From Salminus brasiliensis (taxonomy: Eukaryota; Chordata; Actinopteri; Characiformes; Bryconidae), in NCBI RefSeq assembly GCF_030463535.1, contig NC_132878.1, positions 86,713,355-86,777,354 on the forward strand: a DNA stretch of 64,000 nucleotides. Reading direction: 5' to 3'. The notes under the pieces were generated by a model. That model was not told the DNA's origin and did no database searches. It saw nothing but the letters and a program-made list of their open reading frames with translations. Both the position numbers and the translations under genes were made by a program. Positions 1-10,366 of the stretch are shown in pieces; positions within the stretch are counted from its first letter, which is position 1; the number at the start of each line of letters is the position of its first letter.

Positions 1-443
1 GGTACGAGAGGGTATAAGACAGCACAAGAGGGTATGAGAGGGTACAAGAGGGTATAAGAGAATATAAGAGGGTATGAGAGGGTTCAAGAGGGTATGAGAG
101 CGTATGAGAGGGTATAAGAAGGCACAAGTGGGTACGAGAGGGTATAAGACGCACAAGAGGGTATAAAAGGGTACAAGAGGGTATGAGAGGATATGAGGGG
201 GTACAAGCAGATATGAGAGGGTACGAGATGGTATAAGACGACACAAGAGGGTATGAGAAGGTACGAGAGGGTACGGGAGAGTATAAGATGGCACAAGAGG
301 TTATGAGAGGGTACAAGAGGGCATGAGATGGTACAAGAGGGGAAGAGGGGGTTTATGATGACACAAGAGGGTATGAGAGTGTATGAGATGGTATAAGAGG
401 GTAAACGAAGGTATGAGAGGGTATAAGAGGGTATTGGAGGGTA
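1..443 (+). repeat. AGAGGGTAYR minisatellite, block 1 (cut by window start)
   Basis: Degenerate tandem repeat with a 10-bp unit close to AGAGGGTAYR. It is strongly G/A-rich on the + strand and continues off the left edge. Runs of GGG recur every 10 bases with 7-base spacers, which fits the usual G-quadruplex pattern. The complementary strand has no stop-forming triplets, so all its frames stay open and give spurious Ser/Tyr/Pro/Leu-rich proteins. The block ends where the conserved 5' flank of the first tRNA gene begins. Confidence 0.9.
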
Positions 444-610
444 CATGCAGGTAGACAACAAATGTTGAATTCAAAAAGCTGAAGATTCAGCAGCATCAGT
501 GTTTGACATCACTTAAATTAGCCTACCTACCGAATGTCTAGGTGTGGCACCATTCAGGTGACAGATGTCAACTCTTTATAAGGACACCTGGCCAAGCAGC
601 TTTCATGCAG
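444..610 (+). promoter_or_regulatory. Conserved 5' flank of the tRNA-Thr units, with TATA-like element
   Basis: About 165 bp between minisatellite and tRNA gene, kept almost unchanged in front of all ten copies. It contains a TTTATAA element about 36 to 30 bases upstream of the mature tRNA end and a short palindrome GCTGAA-GA-TTCAGC near its start. TATA-like elements upstream of tRNA genes are known to help TFIIIB placement in some eukaryotes. A role here is inferred from position and conservation only, since tandem amplification alone also preserves sequence. Confidence 0.45.
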
Positions 611-683
611 GGCTCCATAGCTCAGTGGTTAGAGCACTGGTCTTGTAAACCAGGGGTCGCGAGTTCAATTCTCGCTGGGGCCT
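611..683 (+). tRNA. tRNA-Thr (TGT), array copy 1
   Basis: Full 73-nt cloverleaf. The acceptor stem GGCTCCA pairs with TGGGGCC followed by discriminator T. The anticodon stem CTGGT/ACCAG encloses loop CTTGTAA, giving anticodon TGT, which reads ACA and other threonine codons by wobble. The T arm is GCGAG/CTCGC with loop TTCAATT. The A box TAGCTCAGTGG and B box GTTCAATTC match the pol III consensus. There is no intron, and CCA is not encoded, as expected in eukaryotes. A TTTT terminator follows at 692-695. Confidence 0.95.
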
Positions 684-1258
684 TTCAGAACTTTTAAATG
701 TCCAGAAAAAAGATGACCAAGGACACCTGAAGCAGTGAAGGACAGAACTTCACCGTTCACAAATCCTTCTAAATACTGCATCCTGTGAAAAGAAGATTCC
801 AGTGAAATCAGGCTAGTCGTCAGTCTAAGGAATGAGTGGCGTTTCCTGACAGTGCTGTAATCTTCTGCTCTGTCTTGAAGGTCCACCCTAGTCTATAGTA
901 GGCATCACTATAGTCTATAGTTAGAGACTGTAGTTGATCTTTTGAGGCAAATCCTACAACCCTTCACCAAATGTACATTTTTCACAGAGTTATACAGAGC
1001 TCCACATTTTTGGCTGGCAGAAAACATTCAACCGAGCAGTGATACTGACATGAGTGAAAACCCCAGCAACACTAATGAAGGGCTTAATGGAGTCTAAATG
1101 CACTGGTCTTGGAAATGAGAGCGACTATGGCCTAAAGAGTTTGAGAGCACATGGATGCTGGATTAGTCCCCAGACGTTCTTAGCCCAAAACAGGGGCAAG
1201 CACTTCTGCTAGTAGTGTACGTTCTTGGTGCACGTCGTCCACTACCTTCACAACAGTC
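684..1258 (+). repeat. Tail segment of the tRNA-Thr unit (first copy)
   Basis: About 570 bp of non-coding sequence between the tRNA gene and the next minisatellite block, repeated after most other copies. It includes small internal repeats of the type CTATAGT and ends with a segment running into CAACAGTCCAAG, where the minisatellite restarts. Short open frames here are not conserved as proteins. In units 5 and 10 a deleted form of the tail is present. I recognise no gene in it. Confidence 0.8.
692..695 (+). terminator. Pol III TTTT terminator of tRNA copy 1
   Basis: Four T residues eight bases after the discriminator base, in the context AACTTTTAAA. The same site follows every copy except copy 8, where it reads TCTT. 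Confidence 0.6.
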
Positions 1259-1816
1259 CAAGAGGGTACAAGAGGATATAAGAGGGTACGAGGGGGTTTA
1301 AGAGGTTACGAGGGGGTATGAGGGGGTTTAAGAGGGTATCAGAAGGTATTAGAGGGTACGAGGGGGTACGAGAGGGTATAAGACAGCACAAGAGGGTATG
1401 AGAGGGTACAAGAGGGTATAAGAGAATATAAGAGGGTATGAGAGGGTTCAAGAGGGTATGAGAGCGTATGAGAGGGTATAAGAAGGCACAAGTGGGTACG
1501 AGAGGGTATAAGACGCACAAGAGGGTATAAAAGGGTACAAGAGGGTATGAGTGGATATGAGGGGGTATAAGCAGGTATGAGAGGGTACGAGATGGTATAA
1601 GACGACACAAGAGGGTATGAGAAGGTACGAGAGGGTACGGGAGAGTATAAGATGGCACAAGAGGTTATGAGAGGGTACGAGAGGGCATGAGATGGTACAA
1701 GAGGGGAAGAGGGGGTTTATGATGACACAAGAGGGTATGAGAGTGCATGAGATGGTATAAGAGGGTAAACGAAGGTATGAGAGGGTATAAGAGGGTATTG
1801 GAGGGTACATGCAGGT
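1259..1816 (+). repeat. AGAGGGTAYR minisatellite, block 2
   Basis: About 55 imperfect 10-bp units between tRNA copies 1 and 2. The order of variant units, including the AGACGCACAAG and GATGACACAAG types, is nearly the same as in blocks 1, 3b and 4. Whole units were therefore copied together rather than the repeat expanding unit by unit. Confidence 0.9.
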
Positions 1817-1974
1817 AGACAACAAATGTTGAATTCAAAAAGCTGAAGATTCAGCAGCATCAGTGTTTGACATCACTTAAATTAGCCTACCTACCGAATG
1901 TCTAGGTGTGGCACCATTCAGGTGACAGATGTCAACTCTTTATAATGACACCTGGCCAAGCAGCTTTCAGGCAG

Positions 1975-2047
1975 GGCTCCATAGCTCAGTGGTTAGAGCA
2001 CTGGTCTTGTAAACCAGGGGTCGCGAGTTCAATTCTCGCTGGGGCCT
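1975..2047 (+). tRNA. tRNA-Thr (TGT), array copy 2
   Basis: Identical to copy 1 over all 73 nt: anticodon TGT, intact A box and B box, TTTT terminator shortly downstream. It lies 1,364 bp after copy 1, one full repeat unit. Confidence 0.95.
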
Positions 2048-2621
2048 TTCAGAACTTTTAAATGTCCAGAAAAAAAGATGACCAAGGACACCTGAAGCAG
2101 TGAAGGACAGAACTTCACCGTTCACAAATCCTTCTAAATACTGCATCCTGTGAAGAAGATTCCAGTGAAATCAGGCTCGTCGTCAGTCTAAGGAATGAGT
2201 GGCATTTCCTGACAGTGCTGTAATCTTCTGTTCTGTCTTGAAGGTCCACCCTAGTCTATAGTAGGCATCACTATAGTCTATAGTTAGAGACTGTAGTTGA
2301 TCTTTTGAGGCAAATCCTACAACCCTTCACCAAATGTACATTTTTCACAGAGTTATACAGAGCTCCACATTTTTGGCTGGCAGAAAACATTCAACCGAGC
2401 AGTGATACTGACATGAGTGAAAACCCCAGCAACACTAATGAAGGGCTTAATGGAGTCTAAATGCACTGGTCTTGGAAATGAGAGCGACTATGGCCTAAAG
2501 AGTTTGAGAGCACATGGATGCTGGATTAGTCCCCAGACGTTCTTAGCCCAAAACAGGGGCAAGCACTTCTGCTAGTAGTGTACGTTCTTGGTGCACGTCG
2601 TCCACTACCTTTACAACAGTC

Positions 2622-3069
2622 CAAGAGGGTACAAGAGGATATAAGAGGGTACGAGGGGGTTTAAGAGGTCACGAGGGGGTATGAGGGGGTTTAAATGGGT
2701 ATCAGAGGGTATTAGAGGGTACGAGGGGGTACGAGAGGGTATAAGACAGCACAAGAGGGTATGAGAGGGTACAAGAGGGTATAAGAGAATATAAGAGGGT
2801 ATGAGAGGGTTCAAGAGGGTATGAGAGTGTATGAGAGGGTATAAGAAGGCACAAATGGGTACGAGAGGGTATAAGATGCACAAGAGGGTATAAAAGGGTA
2901 CGACAGGGAATGAGAGAGTATAAGACGGCACAAGAGGGTTTAAAACGGTAAAAGAGGGTATGAGAGGATATGAGGGGGTATAAGCAGGTGTGAGAGGGTA
3001 CGAGATGGTATAAGACGACACAAGAGGGTATGAGAAGGTACGAGAGGGTACGGGAGAGTATAAGATGGC
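2622..3069 (+). repeat. AGAGGGTAYR minisatellite, block 3a
   Basis: Minisatellite block that ends abruptly at about 3069, where a 127-bp piece of the unit tail is joined to it. The join looks like an unequal exchange inside the array. Confidence 0.9.
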
Positions 3070-3196
3070 AAAAAAGTTTGAGAGCACATGGATGCTGGAT
3101 TAGTCCCCAGACGTTCTTAGCCCAAAACAGGGGCAAGCACTTCTGCTAGTAGTGTACGTTCTTGGTGCACGTCGTCCACTACCTTCACAACAGTCC
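3070..3196 (+). repeat. Duplicated unit-tail fragment inside the minisatellite
   Basis: Repeats the last ~127 bp of the unit tail (compare 2500-2625, offset about 574 bp), with no tRNA gene attached. It is followed by a second minisatellite block. This makes the spacing between tRNA copies 2 and 3 (1,865 bp) longer than the usual 1,364 bp. Confidence 0.85.
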
Positions 3197-3683
3197 AAGA
3201 GGGTACAAGAGGATATAAGAGGGTACGAGCGGGTTTAAGAGGTTACGAGGGGGTATGATGGGGTTTAAGAGGGTATCAGAGGGTATAAGAGGGTACGAGG
3301 GGGTACGAGAGGGTTCAAGAGGGTATGAGAGCGTATGAGAGGGTATAAGAAGGCACAAGTGGGTACGAGAGGGTATAAGACGCACAAGAGGGTATAAAAG
3401 GGTACAAGAGGGTATGAGAGGATATGAGGGGGTACAAGCAGATATGAGAGGGTACGAGATGGTATAAGACGACACAAGAGGGTATGAGAAGGTACGAGAG
3501 GGTACGGGAGAGTATAAGATGGCACAAGAGGTTATGAGAGGGTACAAGAGGGCATGAGATGGTACAAGAGGGGAAAAGGGGGTTTAAGATGACACAAGAG
3601 GGTATGAGTGTATGAGATGGTATAAGAGGGTAAACGAAGGTATGAGAGGTTATAAGAGGGTATGGGAGGGTACATGCAGGTAG
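3197..3683 (+). repeat. AGAGGGTAYR minisatellite, block 3b
   Basis: Continuation of the 10-bp minisatellite after the duplicated tail fragment, leading into the 5' flank of tRNA copy 3. Confidence 0.9.
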
Positions 3684-3839
3684 ACAACAAATGTTGAATT
3701 CAAAAAGCTGAAGATTCAGCAGCATCAGTGTTTGACATCACTTAAATTAGCCTACCTACCGAATGTCTAGGTGTGGCACCATTCAGGTGACAGATGTCAA
3801 CTCTTTATAAGGACACCTGGCCAAGCAGCTTTAATGCAG

Positions 3840-3912
3840 GGCTCCATAGCTCAGTGGTTAGAGCACTGGTCTTGTAAACCAGGGGTCGCGAGTTCAATTC
3901 TTGCTGGGGCCT
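3840..3912 (+). tRNA. tRNA-Thr (TGT), array copy 3
   Basis: Same 73-nt gene with anticodon TGT and intact A and B boxes. One change in the 3' half of the T stem (CTCGC to CTTGC) turns a G-C pair into a G-T wobble, which should be tolerated. A TTTT terminator follows. Confidence 0.93.
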
Positions 3913-4485
3913 TTCAGAACTTTTAAATGTCCAGAAAAAAAGATGACCAAGGACACCTGAAGCAGTGAAGGACAGAACTTCACCATTCACAAATCCTTCT
4001 AAATACTGCATCCTGTGAAGAAGATTCCAGTGAAATCAGGCTAGTCGTCAGTCTAAGGAATGAGTGGCATTACCTGACAGTGCTGTAATCTTCTGTTCTG
4101 TCTTGAAGGTCCACCCTAGTCTATAGTAGGCATCACAATAGTCTATAGTTAGAGACTGTAGTTGATCTTTTGAGGCTAATCCTACAACCCTTCACCAAAT
4201 GTACATTTTTCACAGAGTTATACAGAGCTCCACATTTTTGGCTGGCAGAAAACATTCAACCGAGCAGTGATACTGACATGAGTGAAAACCCCAGCAACAC
4301 TAATGAAGGGCTTAATGGAGTCTAAATGCACTGGTCTTGGAAATGAGAGCGACTATGGCCTAAAGAGTTTGAGAGCACATGGATGCTGGATTAGTCCCCA
4401 GACGTTCTTAGCCCAAAACAGGGGCAAGCACTTCTGCTAGTAGTGTACGTTCTTGGTGCACGTCGTCCACTACCTTCACAACAGT

Positions 4486-5045
4486 CCAAGAGGGTACAAG
4501 AGGATATAAGAGGGTACGAGGGGGTTTAAGAGGTTACGAGGGGGTATGAGGGGGTTTAAGAGGGTATCAGAGGGTATAAGAGGGTACGAGGGGGTACGAG
4601 AGGGTATAAGACAGCACAAGAGGGTATGAGAGGGTACAAGAGGGTATAAGAGAATATAAGAGGGTACGAGAGGGTTCAAGAGGGTATGAGAGCGTATGAG
4701 AGGGTATAAGAAGGCACAAGTGGGTACGAGAGGGTATAAGACGCACAAGAGGGTATAAAAGGGTACAAGAGGGTATGAGAGGATATGAGGGGGTATAAGC
4801 AGGTATGAGAGGGTACGAGATGGTATAAGACGACACAAGAGGGTATGAGAAGGTATGAGAGGGTACGGGAGAGTATAAGATGGCACAAGAGGTTATGAGA
4901 GGGTACGAGAGGGCATGAGATGGTACAAGAGGGGAAGAGGGGGTTTATGATGACACAAGAGGGTATGAGAGTGTATGAGATGGTATAAGAGGGTAAACGA
5001 AGGTATGAGAGGTTATAAGAGGGTATGGGAGGGTACATGCAGGTA
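4486..5045 (+). repeat. AGAGGGTAYR minisatellite, block 4
   Basis: Minisatellite between tRNA copies 3 and 4, with a variant-unit order matching block 2. Confidence 0.9.
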
Positions 5046-5202
5046 GAAGACAAATGTTGAATTCAAAAAGCTGAAGATTCAGCAGCATCAGTGTTTGACA
5101 TCACTTAAATTAGCCTACCTACCGAATGTCTAGGTGTGGCACCATTCAGGTGACAGATCTCAACTCTTTATAATGACACCTGGTGAATCAGCTTTAATTC
5201 AG

Positions 5203-5275
5203 GGCTCCATAGCTCAGTGGTTAGAGCACTGGTCTTGTAAACCAGGGGTCGCGAGTTCAATTCTCGCTGGGGCCT
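5203..5275 (+). tRNA. tRNA-Thr (TGT), array copy 4
   Basis: Identical to copy 1: anticodon TGT, intact promoter boxes and terminator. Just upstream the flank differs slightly (CTGGTGAATCAGC instead of CTGGCCAAGCAGC). Confidence 0.95.
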
Positions 5276-5727
5276 TTCAGAACTTTTAAATGTCCAGAAA
5301 AAAAGATGACCAAGGACACCTGAAGCAGTGAAAGACAGAACTTCACCATTCACAAATCCTTCTAAATACTGCATCCTGTGAAGAAGATTCCAGTGAAATC
5401 AGGCTCGTCGTCAGTCCAAGGAATGAGTGGCATTTCCTGATAGTGCTGTCATCTTCTGCTCTCCTCTGCTGGCATTTCCACTTATTTCCACAACATTCAA
5501 CTGAGCAGAAATACTGACATGAGTGAAAACCCCAGCACCACTAATGAAGGGGTTAAAGGAGTCTAAATGCACTGGTCTTGGAAATGAGGGCGACTGTGGC
5601 CTAAAGAGTTTGAGAGCACATGGATGCTGGCTTGGTCCCCAGACATCCTTGGCCCAAAAAAGGGCCACGCACTCCTGCTAGTAGTGTACGTTCTTGGTGC
5701 ACGTCATCCACTGCCTGCACAACAGTC

Positions 5728-5876
5728 CAAGAGGGTATGAGAGGGTACAAGGGGGTATAAGAGTATACAAGAGGGTATAAGAGGGCACGAGAGCGTACGA
5801 AAGGGTATAAGACAACACAAGAGGGTATGAGAGGGCATAAAAAGGTACGAGAGAGTATAAGAGGCACAGGCAGGTA
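5728..5876 (+). repeat. Short AGAGGGTAYR minisatellite, block 5
   Basis: Only about 15 units, in a unit whose tail is also shortened. The spacing from copy 4 to copy 5 is only 831 bp. Block 10 has the same short architecture. Confidence 0.88.
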
Positions 5877-6033
5877 GAAGACAAATGATGAATTCAAAAA
5901 GCTGAAGATTCAGTAGCATCAGTGTTTGACATCACTTAAATTAGCCTACCTACCGAATGTCTAGGTGTGGCACCATTCCGGTGACAGATCTCAACTCTTT
6001 ATAATGACACCTGGCCAAGCAGCTTTCAGGCAG

Positions 6034-6106
6034 GGCTCCATAGCTCAGTGGTTAGAGCACTGGTCTTGTAAACCAGGGGTAGCGAGTCCAATTCTCGCTG
6101 GGGCCT
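6034..6106 (+). tRNA. tRNA-Thr (TGT), array copy 5, T loop altered
   Basis: Anticodon TGT and an intact A box, but the T loop reads TCCAATT instead of TTCAATT, so the near-invariant U55 of TTC is lost, and base 48 is A instead of C. The change also falls inside the B box (GTCCAATTC). TFIIIC binding and tertiary folding are probably weakened, so this copy is likely a poor or dead gene. This is inferred from the sequence alone. Confidence 0.85.
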
Positions 6107-6391
6107 TCCAGAACTTTTAAATGTCCAGAAAAAAGATGACCAAGGACACCTGAAGCAGTGAAGGACAGAACTTCACCGTTCACAAATCCTTCTAAATACT
6201 GCATCCTGTGAAAAGAAGATTCCAGTGAAATCAGGCTAGTCGTCAGTCTAAGGAATGAGTGGCATTTCCTGACAGTGCTGTAATCTTCTGGTCTGTCTTG
6301 AAGGTCCACTCTGCCACAATAGTCTATAGTTAGAGACTGTAGTTGATCTTTTGAGGCTAATCCTACAACCCTTCACCAAAAGTACATTTTC

Positions 6392-7010
6392 CGAGAGGGT
6401 AGAATGAGAGGGTAGAAGACGGCACACAAGGGTATGAGAGGGTACAAGAGGGTATAAGAGGATATAAGATGCTATGAGGGGGTTTTAGAGGGTAAGAGGG
6501 GGTTTAACAGGGTACGAGAGGGTATAAGAGGAAAAGAGGGGGTTTAAGAGGGTACAAGTGGTAGAAGAGGGTACGAGTGGGACAAGATGTATGAGAGGGA
6601 ATGAGAGGGTATGGGAGGATATAAGAGGGAACAAGAAGGTATGAGATGGTATGAGAGGTTATAACAGGGTATAAGAGGGCACAATAGGGTATCAGCGGGA
6701 ATAACATGGCACAAGAGAGTATGAGAGGGTATGCGAGGAAATAAGAGGGTACGAGAGGGCAGGAGAAGGGTATGAGAGGGTATTAGAGGGTATAAGAGGG
6801 AACAAAAGGGTATGAGAGCACACGAGAAGGGATGAGAGGGTATAAGAAGGTACGAGAGGGTATGAGAGGGTATAAGCAGGTACGAGAGGGTATGAGAGAG
6901 TATAATATGGCCCAAGAGGTTATGAGAGGGTATGAGAGTGCATGAGATGGTATAAGAGGGTAAACGAAGGTATGAGAGGGTATAAGAGGGTATTGGAGGG
7001 TACATGCAGG
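6392..7010 (+). repeat. AGAGGGTAYR minisatellite, block 6 (divergent type)
   Basis: More degenerate minisatellite, starting inside the unit tail right after AGTACATTTTCC and carrying extra variants (AGAAGG, ATAACAGG). Block 8 is an almost exact copy 2,550 bp downstream. Confidence 0.9.
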
Positions 7011-7169
7011 TAGACAACAAATGTTGAATTCAAAAAGCTGAAGATTCAGCAGCATCAGTGTTTGACATCACTTAAATTAGCCTACCTACCGAATGTCTAG
7101 GTGTGGCACCATTCAGGTGACAGATGTCAACTCTTTATAAGGACACCTGGCCAAGCAGCTTTCATGCAG

Positions 7170-7242
7170 GGCTCCATAGCTCAGTGGTTAGAGCACTGGT
7201 CTTGTAAACCAGGGGTCGCGAGTTAAATTCTCGCTGGGGCCT
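7170..7242 (+). tRNA. tRNA-Thr (TGT), array copy 6, B-box mutant
   Basis: Anticodon TGT, but the T loop is TTAAATT, replacing the invariant C56 with A. This breaks the G19-C56 tertiary pair and the most important base of the B box (GTTAAATTC). Copy 8 shares the change, so it predates the 2.55-kb duplication. Probably a tRNA pseudogene. Confidence 0.85.
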
Positions 7243-7816
7243 TTCAGAACTTTTAAATGTCCAGAAAAAAAGATGACCAAGGACACCTGAAGCAGTGAAG
7301 GACAGAACTTCACCGTTCACAAATCCTTCTAAATACTGCATCCTGTGAAGAAGATTCCAGTGAAATCAGGCTAGTTGTCAGTCTAAGGAATGAGTGGCAT
7401 TACCTGACAGTGCTGTAATCTTCTGTTCTGTCTTGAAGGTCCACCCTAGTCTATAGTAGGCATCACAATAGTCTATAGTTAGAGACTGTAGTTGATCTTT
7501 TGAGGCTAATCCTACAACCCTTCACCAAATGTACATTTTTCACAGAGTTATACAGAGCTCCACATTTTTGGCTGGCAGAAAACATTCAACCGAGCAGTGA
7601 TACTGACATGAGTGAAAACCCCAGCAACACTAATGAAGGGCTTAATGGAGTCTAAATGCACTGGTCTTGGAAATGAGAGCGACTATGGCCTAAAGAGTTT
7701 GAGAGCACATGGATGCTGGATTAGTCCCCAGACGTTCTTAGCCCAAAACAGGGGCAAGCACTTCTGCTAGTAGTGTACGTTCTTGTTGCACGTCGTCCAC
7801 TACCTTCACAACAGTC

Positions 7817-8426
7817 CAAGAGGGTACAAGAGGATATAAGAGGGTGCAAGGGGGTTTAAGAGGTTACGAGGGGGTATGAGGGGGTTTAAGAGGGTATCAG
7901 AGGGTATAAGAGGGTACGAGGGGGTACGAGAGGGTATAAGACAGCACAAGAGGGTATGAGAGGGTACAAGAGGGTATAAGAGAATATAAGAGGGTATGAG
8001 AGGGTTCAAGAGGGTATGAGAGCGTATGAGAGGGTATAAGAAGGCACAAGTGGGTACGAGAGGGTATAAGACGCACAAGAGGGTATAAAAGGGTACGACA
8101 GGGTATGAGAGAGTATAAGATGGCACAAGAGGGTATAAAAGGGTACAAGAGGGTATGAGAGGATATAAGGGGGGTATAAGCAGGTATGAGAGGGTACGAG
8201 ATGGTATAAGACAACACAAGAGGGTATGAGAAGGTACGAGAGGGTATGGGAGAGTATAAGATGGCCCAAGAGGTTATGAGAGGGTACGAGAGGGCATGAG
8301 ATGGTATAAGAGGGGAAGAGGGGGTTTATGATGACACAAGAGGGTATGAGAGTGCATGAGATGGTATAAGAGGGTAAACAAAGGTATGAGAGGGTATAAG
8401 AGGGTATGGGAGGGTACATGCAGGTA
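7817..8426 (+). repeat. AGAGGGTAYR minisatellite, block 7
   Basis: Standard-type minisatellite preceding the first CGT tRNA gene. Duplicated as block 9. Confidence 0.9.
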
Positions 8427-8583
8427 GACAACAAATGTTGAATTCAAAAAGCTGAAGATTCAGCAGCATCAGTGTTTGACATCACTTAAATTAGCCTACC
8501 TACCGAATGTCTAGGTGTGGCACCATTCAGGTGACAGATCTCAACTCTTTATAATGACACCTGGCCATGCAGCTTTCATGCAG

Positions 8584-8656
8584 GGCTCCATAGCTCAGTG
8601 GTTAGAGCACTGGTCTCGTAAACCAGGGGTCGCGAGTTCAATTCTCGCTGGGGCCT
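8584..8656 (+). tRNA. tRNA-Thr (CGT), array copy 7, anticodon-shifted
   Basis: Same 73-nt body as copy 1, but the anticodon loop reads CTCGTAA, so the anticodon is CGT and the tRNA would read ACG only. G35 and U36, the main threonyl-tRNA synthetase anticodon determinants, are kept, so threonine charging is expected. The A box, B box and TTTT terminator are intact. The homologous position 2,550 bp upstream (copy 5) has TGT, so the shift arose within the array. Confidence 0.93.
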
Positions 8657-8941
8657 TTCAGAACTTTTAAAAGTCCAGAAAAAAGATGACCAAGGACACC
8701 TGAAGCAGTGAAGGACAGAACTTCACCGTTCACAAATCCTTCTAAATACTGCATCCTGTGAAAAGAAGATTCCAGTGAAATCAGGCTAGTCGTCAGTCTA
8801 AGGAATGAGTGGCATTTCCTGACAGTGCTGTAATCTTCTGCTCTGTCTTGAAGGTCCACTCTGCCACAATAGTCTATAGTTAGAGACTGTAGTTGATCTT
8901 TTGAGGCTAATCCTACAACCCTTCACCAAAAGTACATTTTC

Positions 8942-9560
8942 CGAGAGGGTAGAATGAGAGGGTAGAAGACGGCACACAAGGGTATGAGAGGGTACAAGAG
9001 GGTATAAGAGGATATAAGATGCTATGAGGGGGTTTTAGAGGGTAAGAGGGGGTTTAACAGGGTACGAGAGGGTATAAGAGGAAAAGAGGGGGTTTAAGAG
9101 GGTACAAGTGGTAGAAGAGGGTACGAGTGGGACAAGATGTATGAGAGGGAATGAGAGGGTATGGGAGGATATAAGAGGGAACAAGAAGGTATGAGATGGT
9201 ATGAGAGGTTATAACAGGGTATAAGAGGGCACAATAGGGTATCAGCGGGAATAACATGGCACAAGAGAGTATGAGAGGGTATGCGAGGAAATAAGAGGGT
9301 ACGAGAGGGAAGGAGAAGGGTATGAGAGGGTATTAGAGGGTATAAGAGGGAACAAAAGGGTATGAGAGCACACGAGAAGGGATGAGAGGGTATAAGAAGG
9401 TACGAGAGGGTATGAGAGGGTATAAGCAGGTACGAGAGGGTATGAGAGAGTATAAGATGGCCCAAGAGGTTATGAGAGGGTATGAGAGTGCATGAGATGG
9501 TATAAGAGGGTAAACGAAGGTATGAGAGGGTATAAGAGGGTATTGGAGGGTACATGCAGG
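8942..9560 (+). repeat. AGAGGGTAYR minisatellite, block 8
   Basis: Near-identical copy of block 6 at +2,550 bp. Confidence 0.9.
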
Positions 9561-9719
9561 TAGACAACAAATGTTGAATTCAAAAAGCTGAAGATTCAGC
9601 AGCATCAGTGTTTGACATCACTTAAATTAGCCTACCTACCGAATGTCTAGGTGTGGCACCATTCAGGTGACAGATGTCAACTCTTTATAATGACACCTGG
9701 CCAAGCAGCTTTCATGCAG

Positions 9720-9792
9720 GGCTCCATAGCTCAGTGGTTAGAGCACTGGTCTTGTAAACCAGGGGTCGCGAGTTAAATTCTCGCTGGGGCCT
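9720..9792 (+). tRNA. tRNA-Thr (TGT), array copy 8, B-box mutant without TTTT
   Basis: Same C56-to-A T-loop change as copy 6. The downstream terminator has also mutated from TTTT to TCTT (around 9801-9804), so transcripts, if any, would read through. Most likely a tRNA pseudogene. Confidence 0.85.
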
Positions 9793-10366
9793 TTCAGAAC
9801 TCTTAAATGTCCAGAAAAAAAGATGACCAAGGACACCTGAAGCAGTGAAGGACAGAACTTCACCGTTCACAAATCCTTCTAAATACTGCATCCTGTGAAG
9901 AAGATTCCAGTGAAATCAGGCTAGTTGTCAGTCTAAGGAATGAGTGGCATTACCTGACAGTGCTGTAATCTTCTGTTCTGTCTTGAAGGTCCACCCTAGT
10001 CTATAGTAGGCATCACAATAGTCTATAGTTAGAGACTGTAGTTGATCTTTTGAGGCTAATCCTACAACCCTTCACCAAATGTACATTTTTCACAGAGTTA
10101 TACAGAGCTCCACATTTTTGGCTGGCAGAAAACATTCAACCGAGCAGTGATACTGACATGAGTGAAAACCCCAGCAACACTAATGAAGGGCTTAATGGAG
10201 TCTAAATGCACTGGTCTTGGAAATGAGAGCGACTATGGCCTAAAGAGTTTGAGAGCACATGGATGCTGGATTAGTCCCCAGACGTTCTTAGCCCAAAACA
10301 GGGGCAAGCACTTCTGCTAGTAGTGTACGTTCTTGTTGCACGTCGTCCACTACCTTCACAACAGTC

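Larger units (their letters stand above)
6110..8840 (+). repeat. ~2.55-kb higher-order repeat, left copy
   Basis: This segment, holding minisatellite blocks 6 and 7 and tRNA copies 6 and 7, is repeated at an offset of exactly 2,550 bp. The copies differ by only scattered bases, for example GGACACC/TGACACC before the tRNA and GGGCAGG/GGGAAGG in the minisatellite. The ends lie in the flanks of tRNA genes. Confidence 0.85.

Noticed and set aside
1-443. Telomere-like or CRISPR-like array
   Set aside because: The G-rich repeat is 10 bp and degenerate, unlike TTAGGG. There are no repeat-spacer structures.
527-544. Possible PSE-like (snRNA-type pol III promoter) element upstream of the tRNA
   Set aside because: The resemblance is weak and the distance to the TATA-like element (about 30 bases) does not fit the usual 17-base spacing. 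The tRNA has normal internal A and B boxes.
665-886. Minus-strand frame MDLQDRAEDYSTVRKRHSF and relatives after each tRNA
   Set aside because: Lies in the non-coding unit tail, changes length between copies by frameshifts, and overlaps the tRNA 3' end.
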